A DNA stretch of 41,146 nt from Candidatus Obscuribacterales bacterium (lineage in GTDB: Bacteria; Cyanobacteriota; Vampirovibrionia; Obscuribacterales; Obscuribacteraceae): assembly GCA_019746975.1 (NCBI GenBank), contig JAIERK010000212.1, positions 1-41,146 on the forward strand, read 5' to 3'. Shown here piece after piece: positions 8,751 to 16,718 of the stretch. The notes below the pieces were generated by a model. The model saw only the letters and a program-made list of their open reading frames with translations, searched no databases and was not told the DNA's origin. A program made the translations under genes and the position numbers. Each line of letters begins with the position of its first letter. The first letter of the stretch is position 1.

Positions 8751-10080
8751 CCAAATGTTGGTTACAGCGGCCTTCGATCGAAAGTTTGTAGCCGATTACA
8801 AACGCTCCGAGAGATTTCTCGTTGTTGATTTGAAGGCACCATCAGCGGTTTCTTTTCAGACCGCCTCCCAGCCGATTCTGAATCTCGCCCTGGTTATCGA
8901 TGCCTCCGCTTCCATGGAGGGCGAGCAGATGGATTCTGCGATTAAGGCGGCGATAGGCGTGGTTAACGCGATCTCGGAGGAGAGCCGACTATCAGTAGTC
9001 TCATTCGCTACCGACGTTGTCGTGCACGTCGAAGGCATTCTGTTGGACCCAGCCGGAAAACGCAAAGCGATAGGTGAGATATCTGGGCTGAGTACGCGTG
9101 ATAACACCAATCTGGGAGGAGGTTGGCTCACTGGTGCCGAATGTGTTGCTCAGGTAATGAGTCCGGACGGCCGGATGCACAATCATGTAATAGTGATTTC
9201 GGATGGTCATGCGAATGTGGGAGTATGTGCGCCGCCATTGCTGGAGCATCATGCACAGGAATTGCGCAAGCGTCGAATTCTGACTTCGTCGGTAGGAATA
9301 GGCAATTACTATTCGTCTCTTCAGCTGCAGGCACTGGCCGATTTCGGCGGTGGTCGATTGCATGATGCCGAATTTCCTGGGGAAATTATCGAGGTCGTAT
9401 TGGGAGAGCTACGCGAACTGCAGAATACCGTGGTGGAAGACATAAATGTCGAGATCAAGTTTCCTTCGATGGTGAGGGTTGATACCATTAGCGGTTTTCC
9501 CGGGACGACATCCGATAACAGTCTCGTATGTCAGATGGGGAGCCTGTCGCCTGATGGCGAGCGATCCGTGATTTTTCAAGTCTTGACTCCCAACGGACTG
9601 CCGGAGGGCCATCGATTTCCATTTTCGATAGATTGCTCCTGGATATGGACCGGGACAGACAAGCATGATTCGACCTCGTGCGCTCCTTTGAATTTGACTG
9701 CGGCTGATGGTCCCCTCAATGCGAATCAGAAGAAGGATTTGACGCTTGCTCGACGAGTCGCTGAAATCTGGCAATCAAATGTGGTGCGAAAATCGGTTCA
9801 ACTAAATCGCACAGGAAAGTTTGACGAGCTGTTTAAGTATGTCGACTATGAGTTGACGGCCTTTTCGCGATACTGTCGAGACGTGCCCCAGGTGGAGCAT
9901 CTCATCACCGCTCTAGAGAGGTTGAAGGCGGTCTCCGACAGAGAGTGGGATGAGAGAAGTCGGAAGAGCATGGAGTACACAACCTATCTCACGCAAACTA
10001 GCTTGATCGATCATCGCACTCTCGAGCGAGCCGGGTGGTGGAAATTCCTGGAGCAACGAGAGAAGGAATTCAAGAAATAG
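8743..10080 (+). CDS. von Willebrand factor A (VWA) domain protein
   Basis: 445 residues with a VWA domain at about 45-215 and an intact metal-ion-dependent adhesion site: DASAS (Asp53, Ser55, Ser57), Thr122 in the NTNLGGG stretch, and Asp154 in SDGHAN. VWA domains bind a divalent metal and through it a partner protein. There is no signal peptide or membrane helix, so it should be cytoplasmic. Residues about 220-330 form a beta-rich domain typical of VWA proteins of the Mg-chelatase-like/TerY-like type, and about 335-445 are helical. A good ribosome site (GGAG) precedes the ATG, which lies inside the end of the MerR gene. The pair forms an operon. The next gene, encoding the 1182-residue repeat protein, has its own candidate promoter but may be functionally linked. 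Confidence 0.9.
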   Translation: MNDQMLVTAAFDRKFVADYKRSERFLVVDLKAPSAVSFQTASQPILNLALVIDASASMEGEQMDSAIKAAIGVVNAISEESRLSVVSFATDVVVHVEGILLDPAGKRKAIGEISGLSTRDNTNLGGGWLTGAECVAQVMSPDGRMHNHVIVISDGHANVGVCAPPLLEHHAQELRKRRILTSSVGIGNYYSSLQLQALADFGGGRLHDAEFPGEIIEVVLGELRELQNTVVEDINVEIKFPSMVRVDTISGFPGTTSDNSLVCQMGSLSPDGERSVIFQVLTPNGLPEGHRFPFSIDCSWIWTGTDKHDSTSCAPLNLTAADGPLNANQKKDLTLARRVAEIWQSNVVRKSVQLNRTGKFDELFKYVDYELTAFSRYCRDVPQVEHLITALERLKAVSDREWDERSRKSMEYTTYLTQTSLIDHRTLERAGWWKFLEQREKEFKK

Positions 10081-10120
10081 AGTTCATGCCGCTTGTATAG
10101 CTAAGTTGCCGAATCGCAAA

Positions 10121-10193
10121 TGACCTTAAATCATTTATTTTCATGATTTGATTCTCAATAGGTCACGATAAGGTCACAAATGATTCGTATAAA
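10121..10193 (+). promoter_or_regulatory. Candidate promoter and operator region of the 1182-residue repeat protein
   Basis: The -10-like TATAAA lies at 10188-10193 with no good -35. Instead two copies of AGGTCAC start at 10160 and 10171, exactly 11 bp (one helical turn) apart and ending near where a -35 would be. An inverted half-site TGACCT lies at 10121-10126. Between them is a 7-bp inverted repeat AAATCAT/ATGATTT (10128-10134 and 10143-10149). The layout fits a promoter that needs an activator binding the direct repeat. The MerR-like regulator upstream is one candidate, unproven. Confidence 0.4.
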
Positions 10194-10261
10194 TATAGAT
10201 GCAGTGAACGCTTTTTACTACGGGGCTTTGCCTCGCTCCTTCAGTCGGGAGTATTATAACT

Positions 10262-13200
10262 ATGACGATTACTTCGTCGAGCCAACAATCGTTTGGCGCG
10301 AAAGGAGAGATCGACGATCTCCTTAGTGAGCTTGCGCAGTTGTGGCCGGGTGGGACTATACAGCCTGCGTCCGCCGTTTCGCAAAATCAATCAGACAATG
10401 AGCAAAACCAAGTTTTGCCAATTCCTGCAGCAGCAGTCTGTGCGTCGACACAGCCGTTGGTGCAAAATTACATCGTGAATTCCCCGACAGCTGAAGACGG
10501 CGTCGTTGTCCAATATCCACCGGACTTCGCCTCTGATTCGACAATAGTCGACGCACCGGCGGTGACACCTGAATACATGGTGCAAGTGACTACAGCCATG
10601 CAAGAAGACGGCTCCGGAAACTACCTCACTCAGCCGGGTACGCCGAGCACACCGGCGCTCGGCATCGAGTCGGTAAGCGATGGCTTGCAAGTTTTGAATT
10701 CGAATGATTACCTCGCGAATCGACAAAACGGTGTGCAGCAGAACCCCTGGGCAGCTGAGCCTGCCAATCAGGCATACGGCAAAGTCGCGAATGGATTAGC
10801 ACAGCAGCCATCAACGTCTAGATGGGCATTAGTAGGAGGCACAACTGCTACCTCTCATTCCGTTCGAAATAGCATTGGGCATAATCCCTGGGACTCTCCT
10901 TCCGAGGATACACCTGAAATCGTTGTAGCGCCCAAACCTCCGAAGGCGCAATCGAAAAGAAATCGTATGCGTTACAATCCGTGGGATCTATCGACATTGG
11001 AAGCTGATCAGGAAGCTGCGCCTGTCGAGGCTATTCCTTCTAATGCAGAGCAACAAGCTACTGGGGAGAAACATAATCCTTGGAGCTCCGATGCTGAGCC
11101 TATTCAAAGCCGTGGTGTCCAGAATGGGTCTCTTCGCAGTTTAAGGTTGCCGGTAGTAAATGGTTCTCCTCTGAGGAATCCGCCAACACCGGCGAACGAG
11201 GCGGATGTTTTGGCTAGCTTTGCACCGAGTTCGGTGCAGCAGCCCGCTACCTATATGCCACCGTCGCATTATGATTCATCCCAAGCGCAGACAGAGAGGC
11301 AATCCGCTATACCGAGTGCGCGCGTTGCCACCGCGCAGGTTGACTATGGATCGTTACTCGATATAACTCTGCCATTGTTACAGGTGGACATATCTCTCGG
11401 AGCAGCACCGGAAGTGGTGCAGTCGGTTATTCTGATTGACTGTCTACCATCAAGTACTGCTAGATTCGTGCAGGATGAAACTGATCCTTCATTAGATATC
11501 ACGCAGCCATTATCCCATGTGCACATTGGAGACGCACCGGATGCGGTGCAACCATTATCCTATGTGGAGACAGAAGAACTTGATACATCGCCAGACATGG
11601 TTGCGAAAGACGTCCGGTTAGACTCTGACGACTCTGCGCCGCCTGTCGACTCAATCAGACCGGAAGTCGCTTATGTACGGAGTATGCTGCTAGACCCCGC
11701 GGGACCAGAGCCGCACGCTATCACTTGTACAGTGCAATCAGATCCCGGCACGGATTACGTATTCAGCGACCAGAAGTGGCGCGTCACTCAGGGGCGGAAC
11801 GTACAGTGGAGTGTTGTCGAGGGCAACCTCAACGAGTGGCCGTCGCGACCTGATCCGACTGGCCAACGAGAACGTAGGTCTCCCGTCGATCAGACTCCCC
11901 AGCCTCGCCAACAGCAGATTCCCGCAAGAATGCTTCAGTCGACTAGAGGCGAGGCAACGGCGACACATCGTCAGTCTGTAACCGCTCGCGGCTCGATGGT
12001 GTCTTCCAGGACTTCGAGCGTCGAATTGGAGGACAGCCAGGAGGCAGTTATGGAGCTGCTCCGCGGATTGCCGGATTCAGTCCTTTTGACCGAACCGATG
12101 AATGAGTCGCTTGAATCTATGCTCCAGACCGAACGGTTGTCACCGGCGCTGCCGATGCCGAAGGCACCCGCCGTCGAGCTTTCGCTACAGCAGCAGCTAG
12201 ATGCGGAGTTAACGAATCCCGCCAATGTCGAGACAGCTAAGGGCACACTATCCCAAGAATTCACTTTATCGGAAATGCCCGGTGACGTAGCTCAATGGCT
12301 GGCTGAGCTCGCGGAAGAGATTCCGGTGCAGGACTATCCTTTACTGTCGTTCCTCCCGGAGCCGCAGCCGGTTATTCGCTCAGTCATTCCAGGTCTCTCT
12401 ATCGACCCAGACCCAAAGAACGTAGATTTGCGCCCCGAGGCAGCTGTCCCTCATGTTGAAGCTGCCTTACCGCAATCTCCGGCACCGCAAGTAGTGCCAG
12501 AATCCTATGCCGAATCCTGCTCCATCCCGGAGACGCAGCGGGACTTCGCACCAGGCATCGGAATTGAAGTATCTCATTACGACGGCTATGCCGACGCCGA
12601 CCACGCAGAGAGCCACTACGGTCCTACAGACAATCGGCTCGGTCAACTCATGGTCGAGATGGGCTTGATAAGTTGCGAGCAATTGGAGCACTGTGTGCGT
12701 GCGGCGACGGAACTATCCCTGCCGCTCGGTCGCGTCTTCGTTATGTCCGGCTGGATCAACGGAAGGCAGCTACAATGGTCAATTCAATTGCAGGCATTTT
12801 TGAAGGATGGTCTCATAACCGTTGATACCTGCCGTGCCGTAGCCGATCTGATGACTTGCAGCGGGATGACCTTGAAGCGTGCACTCAATTGTGCCGGATT
12901 CTCCGATGCCTATAATTCTATCGAGCAGCGTGCCACTAGGCTTGGTGACTTCTTGATAGAAGCCGGGATCGTAAAAGCCGAGCGCTACTATGAGGCACTC
13001 TATAAGTCGCAAGCCCTGGGCATTCCAGTCGGTCGACTGTTGGTGATCTCTAACTTGGTTTCAACCCAACTCCTTGAATGCGCTCTCAATACTCAACGCT
13101 TTGTTCGCGAAGGCAAAATTTCTCGACAAGATGCTATCGTCCTTTTGACCAGAACTGCCGACCGTCATGCCGATCAGGCTAGCCGAGCCACCAGAGCAGG

Positions 13201-13810
13201 TGGCACAGCGACCCCCGTACCGCTCAGGACTATGCGTCTTGGTGAACTGTTGTCGCTCTCCGGAATCTTAACGGAGCCTCAGATCGATCACGCACTCGAA
13301 ATCGGGCTTACCAGCAATCTTCCTATCGGAAGAGTGCTGGTCGACCTGCAATTGTTGTCCGGCCATACGCTGGAGATGGCTCTAGCGCTCCAGTCGCTGG
13401 TCAGTCGCGATGCGATTGAGCCGCTTGACGCAGCATATGCCTTGATCGACATTCACTATCACAATCTGTCAATGACCGCGGCTCTTGAGAAGAACCGCAG
13501 CCTGTCGGAGCGCAGAACGCTTTCCTTTGAACAGTTTATCGCGAGCCTCGAACTCATATCAAAGGAACAGATTAAGGAAGCGGTCGAAATCGCCTGCCGC
13601 AGTCCACTATTCGTGAGCAAAGCCCTCGTTTTCTCAGGCGCATTGGCTGAGTCAACCATGCAGGTCGCCTTGCTCTGTCATTTTTATCTGCGTGAGAGCA
13701 TGCTGACCGCGGAGGAAGCAATGTTACTTTTTAACCATTGTCATAAGACTGGCCTGTCTGTGGATGAAGCGGTAGCAGAACTTAATCTTCAGCTCAGAAC
13801 CTTACTTTAG
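10262..13810 (+). CDS. Large disordered protein ending in four GspE_N/MshEN-like repeats
   Basis: 1182 residues. Start ATG at 10262 has GGGAG about 10 bases upstream. Residues 1-780 are low complexity, with four NPW motifs at about 161, 208, 239 and 272 (each like HNPWDS), a degenerate repeat around 365-440 (D-I-T-x-P-L), and Pro/Gln-rich linkers. From about 792 to 1182 there are four repeats of about 100 residues. The first three open with RLG (Arg792, Arg893, Arg992) in the pattern RLGxxLxxxGxxxxxQ, followed about 25 residues later by LPLGRVFV/IPVGRLLV/LPIGRVLV; the fourth is divergent (from about 1089). This is the pattern of the N-terminal domain of GspE/PilB/MshE ATPases, known in MshE to bind cyclic-di-GMP. 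No ATPase domain is present. No signal peptide or membrane helix is seen. It is a paralogue of the gene at 33218. Function unknown; a scaffold or second-messenger effector is an inference. Confidence 0.85.
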   Translation: MTITSSSQQSFGAKGEIDDLLSELAQLWPGGTIQPASAVSQNQSDNEQNQVLPIPAAAVCASTQPLVQNYIVNSPTAEDGVVVQYPPDFASDSTIVDAPAVTPEYMVQVTTAMQEDGSGNYLTQPGTPSTPALGIESVSDGLQVLNSNDYLANRQNGVQQNPWAAEPANQAYGKVANGLAQQPSTSRWALVGGTTATSHSVRNSIGHNPWDSPSEDTPEIVVAPKPPKAQSKRNRMRYNPWDLSTLEADQEAAPVEAIPSNAEQQATGEKHNPWSSDAEPIQSRGVQNGSLRSLRLPVVNGSPLRNPPTPANEADVLASFAPSSVQQPATYMPPSHYDSSQAQTERQSAIPSARVATAQVDYGSLLDITLPLLQVDISLGAAPEVVQSVILIDCLPSSTARFVQDETDPSLDITQPLSHVHIGDAPDAVQPLSYVETEELDTSPDMVAKDVRLDSDDSAPPVDSIRPEVAYVRSMLLDPAGPEPHAITCTVQSDPGTDYVFSDQKWRVTQGRNVQWSVVEGNLNEWPSRPDPTGQRERRSPVDQTPQPRQQQIPARMLQSTRGEATATHRQSVTARGSMVSSRTSSVELEDSQEAVMELLRGLPDSVLLTEPMNESLESMLQTERLSPALPMPKAPAVELSLQQQLDAELTNPANVETAKGTLSQEFTLSEMPGDVAQWLAELAEEIPVQDYPLLSFLPEPQPVIRSVIPGLSIDPDPKNVDLRPEAAVPHVEAALPQSPAPQVVPESYAESCSIPETQRDFAPGIGIEVSHYDGYADADHAESHYGPTDNRLGQLMVEMGLISCEQLEHCVRAATELSLPLGRVFVMSGWINGRQLQWSIQLQAFLKDGLITVDTCRAVADLMTCSGMTLKRALNCAGFSDAYNSIEQRATRLGDFLIEAGIVKAERYYEALYKSQALGIPVGRLLVISNLVSTQLLECALNTQRFVREGKISRQDAIVLLTRTADRHADQASRATRAGGTATPVPLRTMRLGELLSLSGILTEPQIDHALEIGLTSNLPIGRVLVDLQLLSGHTLEMALALQSLVSRDAIEPLDAAYALIDIHYHNLSMTAALEKNRSLSERRTLSFEQFIASLELISKEQIKEAVEIACRSPLFVSKALVFSGALAESTMQVALLCHFYLRESMLTAEEAMLLFNHCHKTGLSVDEAVAELNLQLRTLL

Positions 13811-13936
13811 AACCAAAAGACCGAAACCTCAAGCCCAAAAGCCGAAGCCCGAAGGTCGAAGCCCGGCGCCCGGAGTTCGAAGTTCGGAGTTCGAAGGTCG
13901 AAGGTCGGAGGTCGGAGCCTGAAGGTCGAAGCCCGA
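13811..13936 (+). repeat. Degenerate heptanucleotide tandem repeat (about 17 units)
   Basis: Directly after the stop of the 1182-residue gene the sequence is periodic in steps of 7 bp, with consensus AG[CGT][CT]CG[AG] (units such as AGCCCGA, AGGTCGA, AGTTCGA, AGGTCGG). The register holds without slips from 13818 to about 13936. The units differ mainly at positions 3, 4 and 7. Heptanucleotide STRR repeats are known from filamentous cyanobacteria; this one has a different consensus. The frame that leads into the hemerythrin remnant is open right through it (from about 13789) but holds no start codon. Confidence 0.85.
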
Positions 13937-14374
13937 AGGGTGCCGTCGAAGTCTTGCGAACAGCACATGAGCGGATTAATAAGCTCTTGGAAGGCTACGA
14001 TTCGAAGCTCAGTGCCTCCGACAAGGAGAAGCTTCTTGCCGATGTCTCTTACGAGCTTAGCTTACTGGCAGTGCTGTCGAAACGGAAGTTTTTTACCCTG
14101 CCATTGATGAAGCCGATGGAGTGTCGAAAGTTGATCATCTGATAGATAACCACGATCACCTCAAGGTACTGATTGCGCAAAATCAGAGGCTGCGTGCGAT
14201 GAACCTGAGTTTGACACCCATATCGAGGAGCTCTCGAAGTCTGTGCGAAAGCATATGAAAGACGAAGAAGAGACGCTCTTTTCCAAGTTGTATAAAAGTG
14301 CCGTCGATTTGCAAAAACTTGGCGAGGGCATGGACAAGAGACGAACAGATATGACCACACGACCGGGCGACTAA
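13937..14374 (+). pseudogene. Hemerythrin (HHE) domain gene, broken by two frameshifts
   Basis: Three pieces in successive frames together make one HHE four-helix bundle, a di-iron oxygen-binding fold. Piece 1 (to about 14068) reads AVEVLRTAHERINKLLEGYD. Piece 2 (from 14070) reads AVETEVFYPAIDEA, then DNHDHLKVLIAQ. Piece 3 (from about 14183) reads EFDTHIEELSKSVRKHMKDE then ETLFSKLYK and stops at 14374. The iron ligands expected for the family can be seen as TAHE, TEVFYP, DHLIDNHDH and KHMKDEE. Both shifts are by -1; the second lies at an A run (CAAAATC), where adding one A restores the frame. So this is either a recent pseudogene or an intact gene with base-call errors. There is no ATG or ribosome site; the domain begins right after the heptamer repeat. 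A strong terminator follows. Confidence 0.75.
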
Positions 14375-14397
14375 GAAGAGAACAACAAGAATCGGTC

Positions 14398-14431
14398 AAT
14401 CTCCCCACAATATCTTGTGGGGAGATTTTAT
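14398..14431 (+). terminator. Strong intrinsic terminator after the hemerythrin gene
   Basis: A perfect 13-bp stem, AATCTCCCCACAA (14398-14410) pairing with TTGTGGGGAGATT (14415-14427), closes a TATC tetraloop and runs into TTTTAT. It ends transcription of the upstream cluster. The -10 of the next gene starts 9 bp after the stem. Confidence 0.9.
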
Positions 14432-14435
14432 CATC

Positions 14436-14441
14436 TATAAT
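14436..14441 (+). promoter_or_regulatory. Consensus -10 box for the TPR gene at 14468
   Basis: TATAAT at 14436-14441. A -35 would have to lie within the terminator stem (TCTTGT at 14413, 17-base spacing, is a weak match). It is followed 27 bases later by the ATG, with GAGGAGGG as ribosome site. Confidence 0.5.
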
Positions 14442-14467
14442 GAACAAACCTATCTTGAGGAGGGTCC

Positions 14468-16093
14468 ATGTCCCGGAAGTGGCAGAAGCATCTAGAGGAT
14501 GCTCGGCTCTATTCGGCAAAAGGTCAATTCGAGGAGGCCGAACGTGTCCTGCTCGAAGCCATGCGCATTTGTGAGAAGACCGGGAAAAAGGATCTTCGAC
14601 TTGCCGAGACCTTGCATGAAATGGGAGTTGTCCTCGTCCACACGGGCTCGTTCGAAGAAGCTGAGGAGGCCCTGCTTCGAGCTCTGGCATTGCGAGAGCA
14701 GGAGTTGGGCAAAGTGCACCGTGACGTAGCGGCTACATTAACGGCTCTAGGAAAGGTTTTGGCTCCCTTCGAGAGCGAAGCTGCGGAGAAGCGATTTCGC
14801 CAGGCTATTTCTATTTACCATGAGCTTGATGAATCAGACGTTGTATTTCCGGTCGAGCAGCTCTCAACACTTTTAATGCTCAAAGGGCGAGGCTCTGAGC
14901 GCGGTACCATGCTTGAGGCGTTGGTCTATCGAATGCGTTCGTTAAAGAAAAAGGCTGATGCAGGTCTCAAGGGTAAAAGCCTGTCAATGCTGGCTGCCTA
15001 CTATGAAGAGTCCGATGAACACCGGGCCGAGCAGCTACTACTAGAGAGCATTCCACTTTTCGCCAGGGCGGATAGTATGACTCAAATCTTGGCGGAATCA
15101 AATTTGTTGCTCGGCAAAATTCAGTATCGTCAGAGTAGATTCGAAGCGTCCCAAGCGAATTTTTCTGCGGCTTTCGAGTGTGCAAGTGCGGCATTGCCCG
15201 GCGCGCGGTTCGTGGCGATTGAGGCTTCCATCCGACTGGCTAAAGTGTCTATGGTATTAGATTGTCGGTATGACGATGCGGAAAAGTATCTCGATCGCGC
15301 TGTAGAAATATGTCGCCAACATGCTTCCGGTCAGCTTCCGCAAAATTTGATTTTGGAGTACGAGAGTCTTGTTGAGTTCTCCGGCAACTATAATGACCTG
15401 CTCACTTTGAGAAAAGAGCTCTTACGATCGCATCAATTTTCGGTTGAAGATGCGCGTGATAAGTGCGAAATGACAGAGTTGTCGAAGTACGCTACGGCGG
15501 AGTCCTGTAACATTGCGAGATTGTTATTGCGTATGGGCCAGGCCAGTGAAGCGGAATCATACGCTCGTTGGGCTGTCTCTATGGATGATCAGTGCAGGAG
15601 TCCGAAAATTGTGAATAGCCTTATCGCCCTTGCCGATACATTGGCTGCACAGGGGCAGAGAGACGAAGCTTCGGCTGTGTGCGATCGCATCTTCTTGGCA
15701 AAAACAGACAACAACTGGTACTTTCCGCAGCTTATCGAACTGCTAAGGGTGGTTGCGCTGCTCAATCGTAACGAGGACGCTGAGCGCCTCGAGGTTGTTG
15801 CACAACGACTCATACAACAGTACTCCGGTGACAATGATTGGGTCGGCGGATTATGTCAGCGACTCGCCCTTGTATTGAGCGCACTTTCGAGGCCATCGGA
15901 AGCAAGCGCGCTTATGGAGCGGGCCTTGCGCGCGGTGGATGCTGGTGAACAGGGCGGGTTATTTTTGGCTTTTAAACTCGAGTGTTGGTCTCGTCAATTC
16001 ATCAATGTTGGCGATGATGCGCTGGGCAAAGAACTTGCCGCCAGAGCTAAGCAGCTGCGCGATTCTAGGCGCGTGAAGACAACTGTGTCTTAG
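14468..16093 (+). CDS. TPR protein (soluble, 541 residues)
   Basis: The N-terminal 110 residues hold at least two clear tetratricopeptide repeats of the kinesin-light-chain type (SAKGQFEEAERVLLEAM and HTGSFEEAEEALLRALALRE). More degenerate helix pairs cover most of the rest, such as SNLLLGKIQYRQSRFEASQ and LLRMGQASEAESYARWAV. No signal peptide or membrane helix. TPR arrays serve as binding platforms; no catalytic motif is seen. The start is firm (GAGGAGGG 6 bases upstream). It has its own promoter after a strong terminator, so it is a separate unit from the upstream cluster. The specific partner is unknown. It resembles in style the 877-residue TPR protein at 23489-26122. Confidence 0.9.
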   Translation: MSRKWQKHLEDARLYSAKGQFEEAERVLLEAMRICEKTGKKDLRLAETLHEMGVVLVHTGSFEEAEEALLRALALREQELGKVHRDVAATLTALGKVLAPFESEAAEKRFRQAISIYHELDESDVVFPVEQLSTLLMLKGRGSERGTMLEALVYRMRSLKKKADAGLKGKSLSMLAAYYEESDEHRAEQLLLESIPLFARADSMTQILAESNLLLGKIQYRQSRFEASQANFSAAFECASAALPGARFVAIEASIRLAKVSMVLDCRYDDAEKYLDRAVEICRQHASGQLPQNLILEYESLVEFSGNYNDLLTLRKELLRSHQFSVEDARDKCEMTELSKYATAESCNIARLLLRMGQASEAESYARWAVSMDDQCRSPKIVNSLIALADTLAAQGQRDEASAVCDRIFLAKTDNNWYFPQLIELLRVVALLNRNEDAERLEVVAQRLIQQYSGDNDWVGGLCQRLALVLSALSRPSEASALMERALRAVDAGEQGGLFLAFKLECWSRQFINVGDDALGKELAARAKQLRDSRRVKTTVS

Positions 16094-16264
16094 TTGCCGC
16101 TGGTTTTTAAGCAGTGAAAGTCGATCTTAGAGAACGCAGAGCACTGAGACCGCAAAGCGTCTCGCTGGCACCCCGCTTAAATCGTCCTCGGACGTATTTT
16201 ATGTTGATACTGCATTCGGTGCCGCATTTTGCTTTGTCGCTGTCGCGAGTTGCTGTTACTTTTT

Positions 16265-16606
16265 CTAGTCAGCGTCATTCGCACTGCGCCAGTTAGGAGG
16301 CCTAATGATGTGTTTGCTACACTTCAGACAGAACCAGCCGAAGTGTGATTTGTCTCTGAGTTTTCCAGAAGGATCTTGATAGTGGTAGCAATAGCCCACC
16401 GGTCCTAACCTGGTGAATGCGTGCTTGTTCGGGTCGACCGTCTGATAGGATTTCCAGGTGAACAAAACGTTATCAGCATTCTTGCAATTCGGACAGTTCG
16501 GCTGATTTGCGCAGATGTAAGCCCAGAACAAAATTGTCAGCGCGAGTACAACGCCTAGAGCTATGCGTAGCGCGATTTTTCGACTGATCGGAAAGCTTTG
16601 TTGCAT
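16265..16606 (-). CDS. Small membrane protein with zinc-ribbon-like Cys pairs
   Basis: 113 residues. A single hydrophobic segment at about 12-32 (ALRIALGVVLALTILFWAYI) is followed by a soluble domain with two CxxC pairs: CPNC shortly after the membrane segment and CLKC near the C terminus. This is the layout of a zinc ribbon or rubredoxin-like knuckle. The domain is probably outside the membrane if the helix acts as a signal anchor. It is convergent with the TPR gene upstream and divergent from the protease gene downstream. No named family recognised; it could equally be a redox-active Cys protein. Confidence 0.7.
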   Translation of the reverse strand: MQQSFPISRKIALRIALGVVLALTILFWAYICANQPNCPNCKNADNVLFTWKSYQTVDPNKHAFTRLGPVGYCYHYQDPSGKLRDKSHFGWFCLKCSKHIIRPPNWRSANDAD

Positions 16607-16718
16607 AGAGCTAGTAATAAGAGGCGACGGATAACGCCAACTGATCGAAGATTATACATCCTGACAGGGTACATACTGACTGGTACCCAGTGAGTAGTCA
16701 TGCGTGGGGGATTGAGGG

